64,000 nt of DNA from Haemonchus contortus (lineage: Eukaryota; Nematoda; Chromadorea; Rhabditida; Trichostrongylidae): the NCBI GenBank assembly GCA_000469685.2, contig LS997563.1:11682940-11746939 (forward strand), read 5' to 3'. The position numbers and the translations under genes are program-made. Below are positions 13,463 through 23,789 of this stretch, piece by piece. The first letter of the stretch is position 1. Each line of letters starts with the position of its first letter. The notes beneath the pieces were generated by a model, which saw nothing but the letters and a program-made list of their open reading frames with translations, had not been told where the DNA came from and made no database searches.

Positions 13463-16400
13463 CTATTCCTTAGATAACCACTTGATAGCAAAATACCCAG
13501 AGTGATCCGAATGCGGCACAGGTTTGACTTCACATAGATCTACAGCGTCTTCGCCAATCCATTCAAAGCGACCGTCATCGTACTGCACCTGAATCCAAAC
13601 ACTGATCGAATTAATAGATGAAAGATGTTATCTTATACCTAGTTGCTAGTTGCACAGAAACACCTACAACATTTGTTCATACCCACACCCTCATACCGTC
13701 TCGGGCAAGAAAATCAAATACGGTGGGAGTGGGGTATGGGTAAAAATTAGGAAATGCTTCCTACAAAATTCATAACTCAATTGCGATCGAAAATCGAGAA
13801 AAAGGTGAGGATGAGCAAGTTTCGCGTGAAATAGTGTTGGGAGCAATAACGGAATGAGCAGAGCTGTATCGAAAAATTCATTTATGGACGATGAACACCG
13901 TGAGCGGTGGAGCATATCGCGAAAGTCCAAAATTACAACACACTTTTTACTCTCCATAAGAGTCAAGCATCAAAAACAACACTACAACTAGAAAGGATTG
14001 TTCGGAACTTAGCATTCTATGGTAAGAGTAAGTAATCCATAACGGACATCACGCGTCATTTGGAATGGGTATTTGGGAAAAAAGGTCGGCAGCCGCTACT
14101 CACATCATCTCCGCTTTGCAGACGCCATCGTCTTATGCTTAACCGAACTCGACAGCTCTTTTGGAAAAATCAGCTCAAGACTGAACTCAACGAAGACGAT
14201 GTTAATGAAAGACAGATTGACTCCAGATGCTCCCTTCACGCTGAACCGAACGAATATCCTGAATGCCATAGCTTTATTCGGTGAGTAGTCAACATGATGA
14301 ACGACTTAGTGCGGGGCTGAACAGAAGGAAATGCGCAGCAAGAGAGCATTTAAGAATAATGGAGTAGCGAAGAAGACGGTGATCTTCCGGCCCTCGCTCA
14401 CACCTACGACACTGCGGTCCTTTCTGCACTGACGTAGGCTTTGAATACTTGTACTCTACGACGCAGGAGGAACATGCAGTCAGCGTCATTCAACGCTTTG
14501 TGGAAAGGACGACGCTCGGAATTTTCTTACATAGGCAGGTGTAGAAGAGAGTCCCTTCTTTCTAGCTCAATCAACGAATGAAGATCAGGGAGGCCGTTGC
14601 CTGCGTGACTGGGCATGTAATGCGATATCATGACCGAACCAAGGTGCTTACTGATGCTGGAATGCTAGGAAGCTTTGTCCGTGTCCCTCGAGCGAACACG
14701 ACCCACATAAGTACACGACAGGGACGAAAGGAGACTTTACTGGCGTCCACTCGAGCAAAGCGATGGTCAACGGGAAGTTAGGTGATACATGCGATAATGA
14801 ATATAAACAATTCCTTACGAATTTGGAAAGAAAACTGTGTTTCGTCAGAACAACATATAACAAACAAACAAAATTTAATGAAAACCGAGTGCAATAAACT
14901 ATCATATAATAAAATGAACAGATATAAATATTACCTTACACTTTCCATTCCTGACGTAACGTATAAACGCATTTCTTGGGCTGTTTTGACTAGAAATTTG
15001 AACTTGCTCGTTGACTGATGGTGATGAATTAACAACATCTAGATAAATAACTTTCAAACCCAATTACAACAAGGAAAAGGATGAGCGAAAAGAAATTAGT
15101 TCTAGCACTAACCATTTTTGAACGCTGTACCCTGAGAATCTCCACTGAGGGCCTGAACGCAGTAGATAAACAGGTAGATAAGCACGATCACACATAAACA
15201 CAAAAAATTACCGTGTGAAAAGCATGCTCCGAAATGAGAAGAAGGTAAGCGCTTCGGAAGATCCCGCTATTATATTTAAAAAAATAAAACAGGAAAACCT
15301 ACCGCTGAATGAATCCTTGCAGGGCGTTCCATGTCGGCTTTTGAGAGATCAAGGTTCTTATTGCCACTAAATATGAATATCAACAACAAAATCCTCAACT
15401 GCTGCAATCATTTACATTATATCATTATTATTATTATTCCGAAATTAGATCAACTGTCAACGGAACGGGTACTTGACTAACCCGTTCAAAAAAGGTCCAG
15501 GAAAGATAGGGAGAAGTTAAGCGAAACAGACTAACTGAGAAATGTTCCCGTAAATCACTCGACCATGTTCATGGCAAACTAAGCCGAGCTTCAAAGCAAT
15601 CTGTTGAGATTTACCCAGGAGACTGTTCCTAAAGAGGGGGGGGGGGGGTGTAAAGTTAAACATTGTGAACTTGGGAACAGCACAATGTCTAACTTAGTCA
15701 GCATCGACCCCTCAGTAGGTTTATTCACTCTGCGGCAGCTTACAAACGGTAGCCGAAAAGAGAATTTCTACTGAACCTTTTCTGCTGCGACATGCAGACG
15801 TTAAAATGTCGTTTTGTTCAAGAAAGTCAAGATACTAGAAAGCCTTACTAGGAAGACTCAATGAAAAGTAAAGGCGAAACTAACATATTAATAGCTGGCA
15901 TAGCTAGTTGAACAATTTGTTGAATGCTGTCATCCGTCAGATCATTCACGTCAATGCGTAAAGCAGCTAGCTGATCTCTATCGAACTGAAAAAAACAACA
16001 GTTAAGTTGATGCTGAGTAGATCCTGATGAAAGTTACAAAAAGGCTAACTCAGTCCACGCATTCCCGCTTTTTTTTCGTCAGGAAGCACTGATAGGAAGA
16101 TACTAGCAGCTACTTCAAGTAAAAGAAGGTTTGAAGAGAATTGTTGACATTAAGGAAATAATGTTAGATTTTACCGTGAACGTCTGACCAGCAGCGTCTG
16201 TGAGTTTGAGGCTCCCATCTCCTGTGATCACCATTGTGAGAGAGTCGCCCGTAGATGAGGACCCTGCCATTTGATCATCTGAAGAATATTCCCGTTGTTT
16301 ACAGCTTGGTATCTCAAGCACAGCCCACCGCTTGTATGGCAAAGTTTATATTTACTGTAGATTGAAAACAACTATTTGAGAGAAATAATATACAAGATTC

Positions 16401-19400
16401 GAAATCCAACCGTACTGTTCTCGCTGAGCTAGTCCAGATGCCTCCGAAGATTCGCCTCTTCGTTGCCGCCGCTCAGCGATGAGCACTAATGCGTTGAATT
16501 GTTCTTCTGTCAGCTCGCTCAAATTCTGCGTGCTTAGCCCTGCCGCTTCTATGTCTTCTGGCATCACCTTAGAAATTGACTAAAAATAGCGACTTTTAGG
16601 TGAAATAGTTATATTCGCACATACCATAACAGTTTTGCCGGACTGTGGTGTTGGGCTGCAGATCTCTTGTTCACAATGGGCTACGTCAGAATGGCTTAGA
16701 GACGGCTCCTCGGATAGAAGAAGTGGAGGTTTTGAATCCTAAGAAAAACAAATACAGTGCGTTTCATAATTATAAGGGTCACCCTCAATTTTTGCACTTT
16801 CAAAAAAAGTAATCATTAAGGATTTTTTCTAGCATCATGAACAGATTCCCCAGCACGAATAACCTAGGTATCCGTTGCACTTTCACTTTCATTTTTGCAC
16901 TTTCAAAAAAAGTAATCATTAAGGATTTTTTCTAGCATCATGAACAGATTCCCCAGCACGAATAACCTAGGTATCCGTTGCTTAGCCGCTGCTGCATTCT
17001 TCTGAACTTTTTTAGAACAGTCTATCGGTTTTTGCACCGTTTCATAATTATAAGGTCACCCTGAGAAAGTGAACAATTATTAACGAAAGAGAGGAAATTT
17101 CGTGTTTGAAGATACTTGTAAAGGTAAGCATGTGTAGCCAAGACATTTCTAAACCTGGCTGTCAACATGGCTCGTGGTCATCTGCTTTCCTCTGATGAGA
17201 AGGCTCATCATGAAGGTGAGCTCCGTACTCGAGCCATTTCCAGGCAAATAGAGAGGTCCCTTTGGTCCATTCGGAGATTTCTAGAGAGTCCTCATGTCGT
17301 TAGATATAACACCGACTGTGGACACCCATGAAAGATTACTACCCGTGACGAGCGGAAAATTCTGAGGACTGCTTTCAACAGTACGTCCTCCTTGAACCAG
17401 ATCCGATCGGAATTAAACCTCTCTGTGTCGAAAACTACAGTCTGGAGAGCAGTGAGAAGACGCGAGACATCACCAGGGAAGCAATGAAGAAGGTACCACG
17501 AATCACCGATAGTCACAAAGAGGCTCGACTCGGATTTGCAAAGATGAACCTAGGGAGAGATTGGGCAAAGGTGGATCTGCATCGAAATCTCACCATAGAG
17601 CTGAATAATTCCTACTCAGGTCGTCTTTTCGGATGAAAGAAATTCAATCTGACGGAAACAAGTGGTACTAACGCGACTTGAGGAAGGAACCAGTCTACTT
17701 CAGCCGTCGCAGTTTCGGTGGAGGAAGCCTATGGTGCGGGGTGCGTTCTGCAATGATGTCGTGTTGTCGTGAGCTGCAGTATGGATTTCAAGGATTACCA
17801 GAAAGTCTTGGAGCATCATCTAGTACCTTTTCTATGCCATCGCCGTCACCTCAACTATGTCTTTCAACAAGATAACGCCTACAATCATGTGAGCCGTGCA
17901 ACGGATGAGTGGCTGCAATGCCAATAAATAAGCGTTTTACCATGGCCAGCCTGCAGTCCCGACCTCAGTCGGATGGAACATATCTGGGACATAATATTCA
18001 GACAGGTTTATGCGAATAACCGTCAGTTCCAGGGCAAAGAAGAGCTGAAGCGAGCACTTATCGAAGCATGGAGAGCAACCGATGAGGAACATCTTCGAAA
18101 CCTAGTTACAAGTATGCCACACAGGCTCTTTGATGTTGCTCCTAAACAAGGAGGAGCTATAGATTATTAACTGTTGTACATATGCCATTAACATTGATAA
18201 ATCATTTACTTCCTCAGGGTGACCTTATAATTATGAAACGGTGCAAAAGCCGACACTATCTTTAAAAAAGTCGTAAAAAATTTGAGGTGAAAGATATTGC
18301 TACCAAAATTCGAGTACGGAGGTACATTGTGACGAGGAATCTACCAGTGTTTGCCAAAAAATTTCCATTCTGGCTGCTTTCTCCGGAATCGCAAAAATCT
18401 GGGGTGACCTTATAATTATGAAACGCACTGTACAACAGAAAGAAATGCAGCACATTGTGCTGCATTGTTTAACCACCATAAATTTAATGAATTCTGTAGG
18501 TGATTCGTAATAATAAATAATAATAAATGTAATGTACTGTAATAAAGAGCCTATCACTGGGGCATAAAAGATTTATGTTGAGAAATTGGGGGATCTTTAT
18601 GGGAACCGCGTCTTCCTTCCAAAGGCGCATGGCCCGATCAAAGAAATCAAAGCATAGCATTCTATTTTTGGGAGTGTAGGAGAGTTACACTGGAGAGTAG
18701 TTTTCTAAAATGTCGCACTGAGTTGGTGCTCGCGGTTTACCAAAACTGCCCTGTCGAAGTTATTTCGACGTTCTTCCTCAAGGTTTCAGATAATGGGTGG
18801 TAAGTGATTGGTGTCTCGGTTAACAACATCAATGTCATTTCCTTCATTGAAAACACACTTCTACAAACCGATCAGCTTTTAAAGGTGATATCAAATATCT
18901 CAAAATTAATGTGATATAGATTTAGAAGAAAAAGGTACCCCAAAATTCACTTACGTTCTTCATTTCACATTCTTGTAAGTATCGTAAAAACCAATGTAAA
19001 TTGGACAAATACTGATCCAGTCTTGCATAATCACACCAATCTTGATTAATTCACGTGTACTATGTTCCTTTCACTTTCATAACGTCAAAGTAACCAAATA
19101 CTAAAACAATACTCCTGTAATATGGGTTGGCAGCAGTGTTGTGAAAACTCGCCGGGAAACTTTCCATTTAGCAAAAAACGCAGACATTGATGAAATGAAG
19201 TATAAAAAAATTCTCCTACTTCTCTCTAGTTAAAGTAAGAAGAGGGCCTAATCGGATCACAAAAACGATTGCATGATGTCACGTTATTTATTGTGCCGTT
19301 CCCTCACCATAGTTCAGTGAGAGTCTTAAGTTCTACAAGACTGAGAATAATTAGAGCGACGAGATGGGAAGAAGTTCCATATCATCAGCTCCTCAAAGAG

Positions 19401-19668
19401 GCAAAATGCGTCGTGGGCAAAACATTTAAAAGCAAATAAGAAATAGTAACAAAACAGAACAATTCGTAAATCAGTGCAGGGGACCGCTCCGTATAAGCCT
19501 AATCACTATAAAGCTCATGTTAGCACACATCCACAGCAAAGTCAACTCCTATCTTTATCTCGTTAGCAAGAAAGGAGAATAGCAGAAAATAAGGTACCTC
19601 ACGCGAGTCCATATTAGAGCCTGTCATGAGTACAGAATCCGCATTCATCCGAAGCTGAGAATAAGTAC
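13463..19668 (-). CDS. Unrecognised acidic soluble protein, multi-exon gene (5' partial)
   Basis: Nine exons on the minus strand have AG/GT borders and agreeing phases, except that one exon is missing before the last: 19598-19668, 16625-16738, 16411-16567, 16175-16278, 15885-15985, 15303-15366, 15113-15152, 14940-15038 and the terminal 13463-13588. Readable segments include MPEDIEAAGLSTQNLSELTE, LTMVITGDGSLKLTDAAGQ, FDRDQLAALRIDVNDLTDD and, at the end, VQYDDGRFEWIGEDAVDL before the stop at 13463-13465. There is no signal peptide or membrane segment in what is visible. The composition (Ser/Glu/Gln-rich, short helical acidic stretches) would suit a nuclear or regulatory protein, but that is inference and I recognise no family. 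A Tc1-like element fills most of the intron before the 16.7 kb exon, and an RTE relic fills the 13.6-14.9 kb intron, where the missing exon should lie. The first exon and start codon were not found and may lie beyond the retroelement cluster. Confidence 0.7.
14073..14788 (+). mobile_element. RTE-type LINE relic, C-terminal part of reverse transcriptase
   Basis: Frame-broken plus-strand sequence resembling the 3' half of nematode RTE endonuclease-reverse transcriptases. It has the palm motif region (YSHHLRFADAIVLCLTELDS, where the catalytic FADD reads FADA) and an APFTLNRTNI segment. It also has HAVSVIQ-like and VTGHVMRYHD segments and a terminal YWRPLEQ-like segment near 14745-14765. Several stops and frameshifts make it non-functional. 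It sits within an intron of the minus-strand gene. Assignment is by motif memory, not by search. Confidence 0.7.
15415..15440. repeat. ATT microsatellite
   Basis: A short TTA/ATT run in an intron of the minus-strand gene. A G-homopolymer run of about 11 lies further on, near 15638-15648. Confidence 0.6.
16788..16981. repeat. 103-bp tandem duplication in the transposon end
   Basis: Two copies with period 103, about 90 bp of which is essentially identical (TTTTTGCACTTTCAAAAAAA through AGGTATCCGTTGC). It lies between the outer and inner left repeats of the Tc1-like element and so lengthens the left IR/DR spacing. Confidence 0.9.
17167..18170 (+). pseudogene. Tc1-like transposase, inactivated
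   Basis: Starts ATG GCT CGT GGT CAT. An N-terminal helix-turn-helix region follows (RTRAISRQIERSLWSIRRFL, then ITTRDERKILRTAFNSTSSL and NQIRSELNLSVSKTTVWRAV). A VVFSDE segment marks the second catalytic Asp. The C-terminal part is typical of the family (HIWDIIFRQVYANNRQFQG and ALIEAW). The frame is broken by stops (for example in the GHP*KI region) and by shifts between about 17490 and 17970, so no intact protein is encoded. Length and order match the usual family size of about 340 residues. Confidence 0.8.
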
Positions 19669-20455
19669 CTGAAATTACTCGCAAATAAAGTATAGTAGTT
19701 TCACGTAGCTAAGATGCGTAACAACGCTAAGTGAACGGATGACTCAGAATCCACAAAAAAAAGGTTGTCCAAAACCTTGTGGCACATCTTCAGAACTACT
19801 TATAAAGTGCGAAAACTAGTGAAAAGTTGTCATTTAATAAGTACTTCACCATTATTTTGGATTAATTGCCGAGGATTTCATAAGAAGGATGATGCGAATA
19901 AACTACAGTACAAAAACAAATACACAAGTTTTCTCAAGGTTTTGGACTTATGAGAAACAAGAACTGCCCAAACTGCCGAGACCTGATTCCATCCAAATGT
20001 CGCGCGTTTGGTGATCGAAGTGTTGTGGTTTGAAATTTTTCCCGGGCGCAGGTATTTGAATGCAATTATATCGTTGCAGCGGTGCGGTGCAGGGCTTGTA
20101 TACTGTGCTCTACTAATCCCTACTATATTCTCTACTAACTATTCCTTAATTCTCTACTGTTGTATTGAATTCGACACGTCCCATTCTGATTCCAGTTAAT
20201 TCATGCTGATACTGTTTATTGTTTACTGTTTGTATTCTCTAAAATTGCTGGGTAACCCTTTGGTCATATAATTCGCTGTATTCATAATAATCACTGCGCA
20301 TTGTAGGCTTCCTCTTAGCCTCGCCTTTGACCACGCGTGCAATATATACAAACATGCTATCACATTGAGACGACTTCGAAGGGTATAGGGACTTCCCTTT
20401 GGAATCCTCTTCTTGTAATTTGAAATGGAAACCCACGAATCACAAATATAGTTTC
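18433..20455. other. Intronic or flanking sequence, no recognised gene apart from one small exon
   Basis: Apart from the 71-nt exon at 19598-19668 I see no coding segment. It may contain the promoter or first exon of the minus-strand gene. I could not identify a start codon or trans-splice acceptor. Confidence 0.4.
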
Positions 20456-20460
20456 GACTT

Positions 20461-20505
20461 ACAGGCTCCGACAAAGGCGATATTGCCGAAACGTAAGCCG
20501 TGTGG
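20461..20505 (+). ncRNA. Hammerhead-like sequence, degenerate
   Basis: Reads GGCTCCGACAAAGGCGATAT then TGCCGAAACGTAAGCC. A GGC/GCC mini-stem is followed by GAAAC, as in the hammerhead core. The other core segment (CTGANGA) is CCGACAA here, so it is unlikely to be active. The outer GGCT/AGCC can pair. A related sequence lies at about 28827-28864 on the minus strand. Penelope-like elements carry hammerhead motifs, so it may be a relic of one; this is inference. Confidence 0.3.
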
Positions 20506-20713
20506 ATAAAGTGTTATTACAAATCTCGAAGCCTAATACAACCTGCGACGAAGGTATAGGGTATCGTCGTCTACGGCGACGATCCCCAAAACTATCTCGT
20601 TGTCTCACTGCCTGAGACGACTCACCCTAGCTAAACCCACGTCCCTAAATGGTGCAGGGTCAAGCGGCCCCGAGATAAGTGGGTCCCTGACTTCTACCTC
20701 TAACAACGTCAAG

Positions 20714-20965
20714 TATCATCGCCTGCGTATCCCAGGCGATGATCCCCTCACGACCTCACCTGGCGGGGGCGGACCGCCTGGGCGCTAGGGGACAAGCCCG
20801 CCACACTTTGTCATAACCTTGCTCGTATAAGCTCGTACGCTCAATGAATATCCTCCCGATTTCCTCTTGTCTATCTCTCACTACTATTATAAGTCCACTG
20901 AACCACCGCGAGGTGCTTCTAAAAGGGTCCACCAAAACCCTAGTCTCAGCGCCCGCAACATCAAG
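20714..20965 (+). mobile_element. Hairpin module inserted inside another module's hairpin
   Basis: In the 21.75 kb copy the hairpin CAACGTCAAGGGCAAGACGT is continuous. In the 20.56 kb copy it is split: CAACGTCAAG (20704-20713) and CAACATCAAG (20956-20965) flank a 242-bp insert that opens with the 11-bp stem ATCATCGCCTG. The rest of the two copies aligns on both sides. This is either a target duplication or recombination between modules. Confidence 0.6.
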
Positions 20966-21049
20966 GGCAAGACGTAGGTGGTGTTATTAAATAAAGTATT
21001 ATTTGCCATTATTCTACGTTTTCATTGCGGTAACGTCCGCACTTATTAT

Positions 21050-21270
21050 GTTCTGGCATAGGCCAGAACCCGCGGCCACTTCTGCGCCTTAGGGGGCGTG
21101 GCTTAAGCGGCATACTTGTCTCGCACACCACCCGCAATAAGGGCGTTTGGTTGCTTACTAATAAATATATACCGCTGAACCTTCGTCTTTATTTGTTCGT
21201 TCGTTTATCAGAGAGACAAGAATCTCTCTGATTACATAAAAGGCGCCACCATTGCGCCTAGTCACCACAT
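21050..21270 (+). mobile_element. Hairpin module with 5-bp target duplication
   Basis: A 221-bp segment flanked by ATTAT at 21045-21049 and 21271-21275. The homologous block at 21957-21990 has a single ATTAT at 21973-21977 and lacks the segment, so it represents the empty site. The insert begins with the hairpin GTTCTGGCATAGGCCAGAAC and ends GTCACCACAT. A second copy occupies about 22407-22648. It encodes nothing visible. Confidence 0.7.
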
Positions 21271-22750
21271 ATTATACTACTTGTTGTATTTTACTCCGTT
21301 ACCATCGGAGTTATAAGGAAACCACTGAACCGCTAGCACATTTTTGGTGCATCGACTAAAATAAGTCGAGTAGATACGCCAAAAAAGAATCTTTCGAATT
21401 AAAAGTAGAATCAAACGTGGTTCTAAAACTTTCGAAAGCTTAATAAAACAGAATCTAACGAGTCTGTACAAAAAGTAGAATCGAACGAGATTCTTACATA
21501 GTTTTCAAGAAACAACACAACACACTACTAATTTAATCAACACTGATAGATTGGCACTTTATTTCTACCTAACGCAACAGCAAAGGCAGCACGTGGGTTT
21601 AGTGTCGTCAAGATGAATACTTATTTACTAAATCCCTTCTGTGCATTTTATAGCGGTAACGACCGCTCTTATTATTGCACTTGCTGTATTTTTACTCCGT
21701 TATTACCGGAGTTATTAGTAGAAAACCACTGAACCGCCTATACATCGTCGTCTACGGCGACGATCCCCACGACTATCTCGTCGTCTCACTGTCTGAGACG
21801 ACTCACCCTAGCTAAACCCACGCCCCTAAATGGTGCAGGATCAAGCGGCCCCGAGATAAGTGGGTCCCTGACTTCTACCTCTAACAACGTCAAGGGCAAG
21901 ACGTAGGTTGTGGTATTAAATAAAGTATTGTTTGCATTATTCTACGTTTTCATTGCGGTAACGTACACACTTATTATATTACTTGTTGTATTTTACTCCG
22001 TTACCATCAGAGTTGTAAGAAACCACTGAACCGCCAGCACATAGGGACGCCCATAATGATATGCACTTAAGCAAGCGAGCGGAGCCACCAAAAAGCGTGG
22101 TGCCCAATCTACCGCAAACGACTTCAAGGGCAAGACGTTGGTTTGAGCCTTAGCCATTTATATTTCCTATTTGAACCCTCTTATATTTACAACCGTAGCG
22201 GTTTTACTCGTGCCTTTAATTGCTTTGTTGTACTATACATATATAAACACACACCACTGACCACCACACCACCACGCACATTTTTGGTACATCGGCCAAA
22301 AGGTGAAAGAACTCACATTTTTGAATAGAGTAGAATCGGACGTGATTCTACAACTTCCAAATTATTAGATTGAATCGAGCGTGATTCTATGTCTTCCGAA
22401 CACTTTGTTCTGGCATAGGCCAGAACCCGCGGTCACCACCGCTCCTTCGTGGCGGGGCTTAAGTAGAGGATTCTCTTCTCTGATACGCGCTACAAGGGAC
22501 TCTTCGCACACCACCCACAACTAGGGTGTTTGCGTTCGTTGATAATAAATATATCACTGAACCACCGTATTTGTTCGTTCGTTTATCAGAGAGACAACAG
22601 TTTCTCTGATTATATAAAAGGCGCCACCCTTCCGCCTAGTCACCACACACTTCAATGGAATCGAACGTGGTTCTATTAGCAAGCTTCATACTTCATCAAA
22701 ACAAGGCAGTCACAAAGAACATGTCGCTTCATTTCCACAAAAGACCAATC

Positions 22751-22984
22751 ATGTCGAGCGCAACGACGCTTAAGAATTTGATGGGGCGATATAGGGAGTA
22801 TACAGCCAAAGTAGACTACTCCGCAATAGACGAAGATACCTACGAGCAATGTAGGTCTGCGATAGCGCTGCTGCAGAGCGGCATAAGACAAATAAATCTA
22901 AGCACCGAAAAACTCCACAAACTCTATAGTGAGATCAGAGAGGAGTATCAAATTCATAAACGTAATAATGATATCGTCGTCTGA
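22751..22984 (+). pseudogene. gag-like N-terminal fragment
   Basis: A start ATG at 22751 opens 77 codons (MSSATTLKNLMGRYREYTAK; then SAIDEDTYEQCRSAIALLQS; helical, charged, LHKLYSEIREEY near the end) in the style of nematode retroelement gag N-termini. It is cut off at the exact point where a hairpin module begins (ATCGTCG stem at 22971-22991), which supplies the stop. No zinc knuckle is present. The gag assignment rests on position and style only. Confidence 0.5.
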
Positions 22985-23760
22985 GTCGACGATCCCCTCC
23001 CTCGTGTCTCTCTAACTGTCTGAGACAGCGTTGGGATGCCAACCATGATACGGGGGTCAAGCGGTGTCATCGACGACGACCCCATATAGCTGACCTCTCC
23101 CTCTCGAGTGGCTCCTCGAGTTGCGGAGTGCGGGGATTAGGCTTGTGCTTGCTTTACTGTTACTTGTAGCTTTCACTCTCATATACTTGCTTTTGCTCAG
23201 CGTGAACGGTCAAACTGCCCCCGCTAATACCTCGCTCTCCTTCTCAAGGAATATACTGCACCACCTTTGTTCTATTGTCATTGAAAGTGTAAATGCCCGA
23301 GTCTTCATGCACCCATCCTGGTTAGGCGGGCGGGCCACCAAAAAGCGTGGTCCCCAGACTACAGCAAACGACATCAAGGGCAAGCCGTGGGTTTCATGCC
23401 ATTTAAGATAGAAACTTATTTACTATCTTTCTATGCATTCATAGCGGTAACAACCACACTTATAATTCTATTTGTTGTATTTTCACTCCGCAATAACCGG
23501 AGTTATTACTATAAACCACTGAACCGCCAACACACAAGCGGGCGGGACTACCAAAAAGCATGGTGCTCAGTCTACCGCTAGCGACTTCAAGGGTGAGACG
23601 TGGGTTAAAACCTTAGCAATTTGTACTTCCTTTTATATTCATCGCTGTTTTAGTGCCATTCATTGTTTTGCCATACCATTTATATATAAATACACAACCA
23701 CTGAACCACTAAGCACACGTGGTCAGCAGTCTACTCCAAACAACGGCAAAGGCGAGACGT
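22971..23760 (+). repeat. Hairpin-module mosaic, part between gag-like and RT frames
   Basis: The same module grammar as upstream: an ATCGTCG..CGACGAT hairpin at 22971-22991, GGGGTCAAGCGG near 23053, CCACCAAAAAGCGTGG near 23336 and CTACCAAAAAGCATGG near 23547. It also has GCGGTAAC near 23444, a CTCCG..CGGAG hairpin at about 23487-23503, and ACCACTGAACC at 23515 and 23698. It interrupts what should be continuous gag-pol sequence. Confidence 0.75.
23121..23411 (+). other. Open frame with one hydrophobic segment
   Basis: A plus-strand frame without an ATG start, reading LVLALLLLVAFTLIYLLLLS, a clear membrane-spanning-like stretch, then NGQTAPANTS. It then runs into the hairpin modules. It may be a relic of a third retroelement frame or chance. 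No homology is recognised. Confidence 0.3.
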
Positions 23761-23789
23761 TGGTTCAAGCGCTCACCTATTTCACATAC

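Larger units (their letters stand above)
16755..18430 (+). mobile_element. Tc1-like transposon with IR/DR terminal structure
   Basis: Flanked by TA on both sides (16753-16754 and 18431-18432). The outer terminal repeats begin CAGTGCGTTTCATAATTATA on both strands. A second pair of the same repeat lies inside, at 17034-17065 and 18213-18246, starting GCACCGTTTCATAATTATAA. This gives two repeat units per end, as in the IR/DR layout of some Tc1-like transposons. The left end carries a 103-bp tandem duplication (16788-16890 and 16891-16981). Removing it makes the left spacing (about 176 bp) resemble the right (about 186 bp). It is inserted in an intron of the minus-strand gene, with its left end 16 nt from that gene's splice acceptor. 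Confidence 0.85.
20563..22650 (+). repeat. Hairpin-module mosaic, 5' part
   Basis: Composed of repeated modules, each containing short perfect hairpins. Examples are 20563-20583 (ATCGTCG stem), 20715-20743 (11-bp stem ATCATCGCCTG), 21050-21069 (8-bp stem GTTCTGGC) and 21207-21232 (10-bp stem ATCAGAGAGA). The motif CCACTGAACC and close variants recur near 20895, 21171, 21321, 21725, 22022, 22253 and 22555. The ACGTCAAGGGCAAGACGT hairpin or a variant recurs near 20960, 21887 and 22120. The 150-bp blocks at 20563 and 21745 are nearly identical. Imperfect palindromes of the form GAATCGAACGTGATTC recur at 21399-21496 and 22330-22390. Confidence 0.85.

Noticed and set aside
15303..15366. Alternative reading of this exon as AIRTLISQKPTWNALQGFIQ joined directly to the terminal exon
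   Set aside because: The frame that continues from the upstream exon in phase 2 reads GNKNLDLSKADMERPARIHS and joins the 14940-15038 exon in phase, so it was preferred.
20560..23760. CRISPR-like array of palindromic repeats
   Set aside because: Repeats are not identical or evenly spaced, spacers are not unique, and the genome is eukaryotic.
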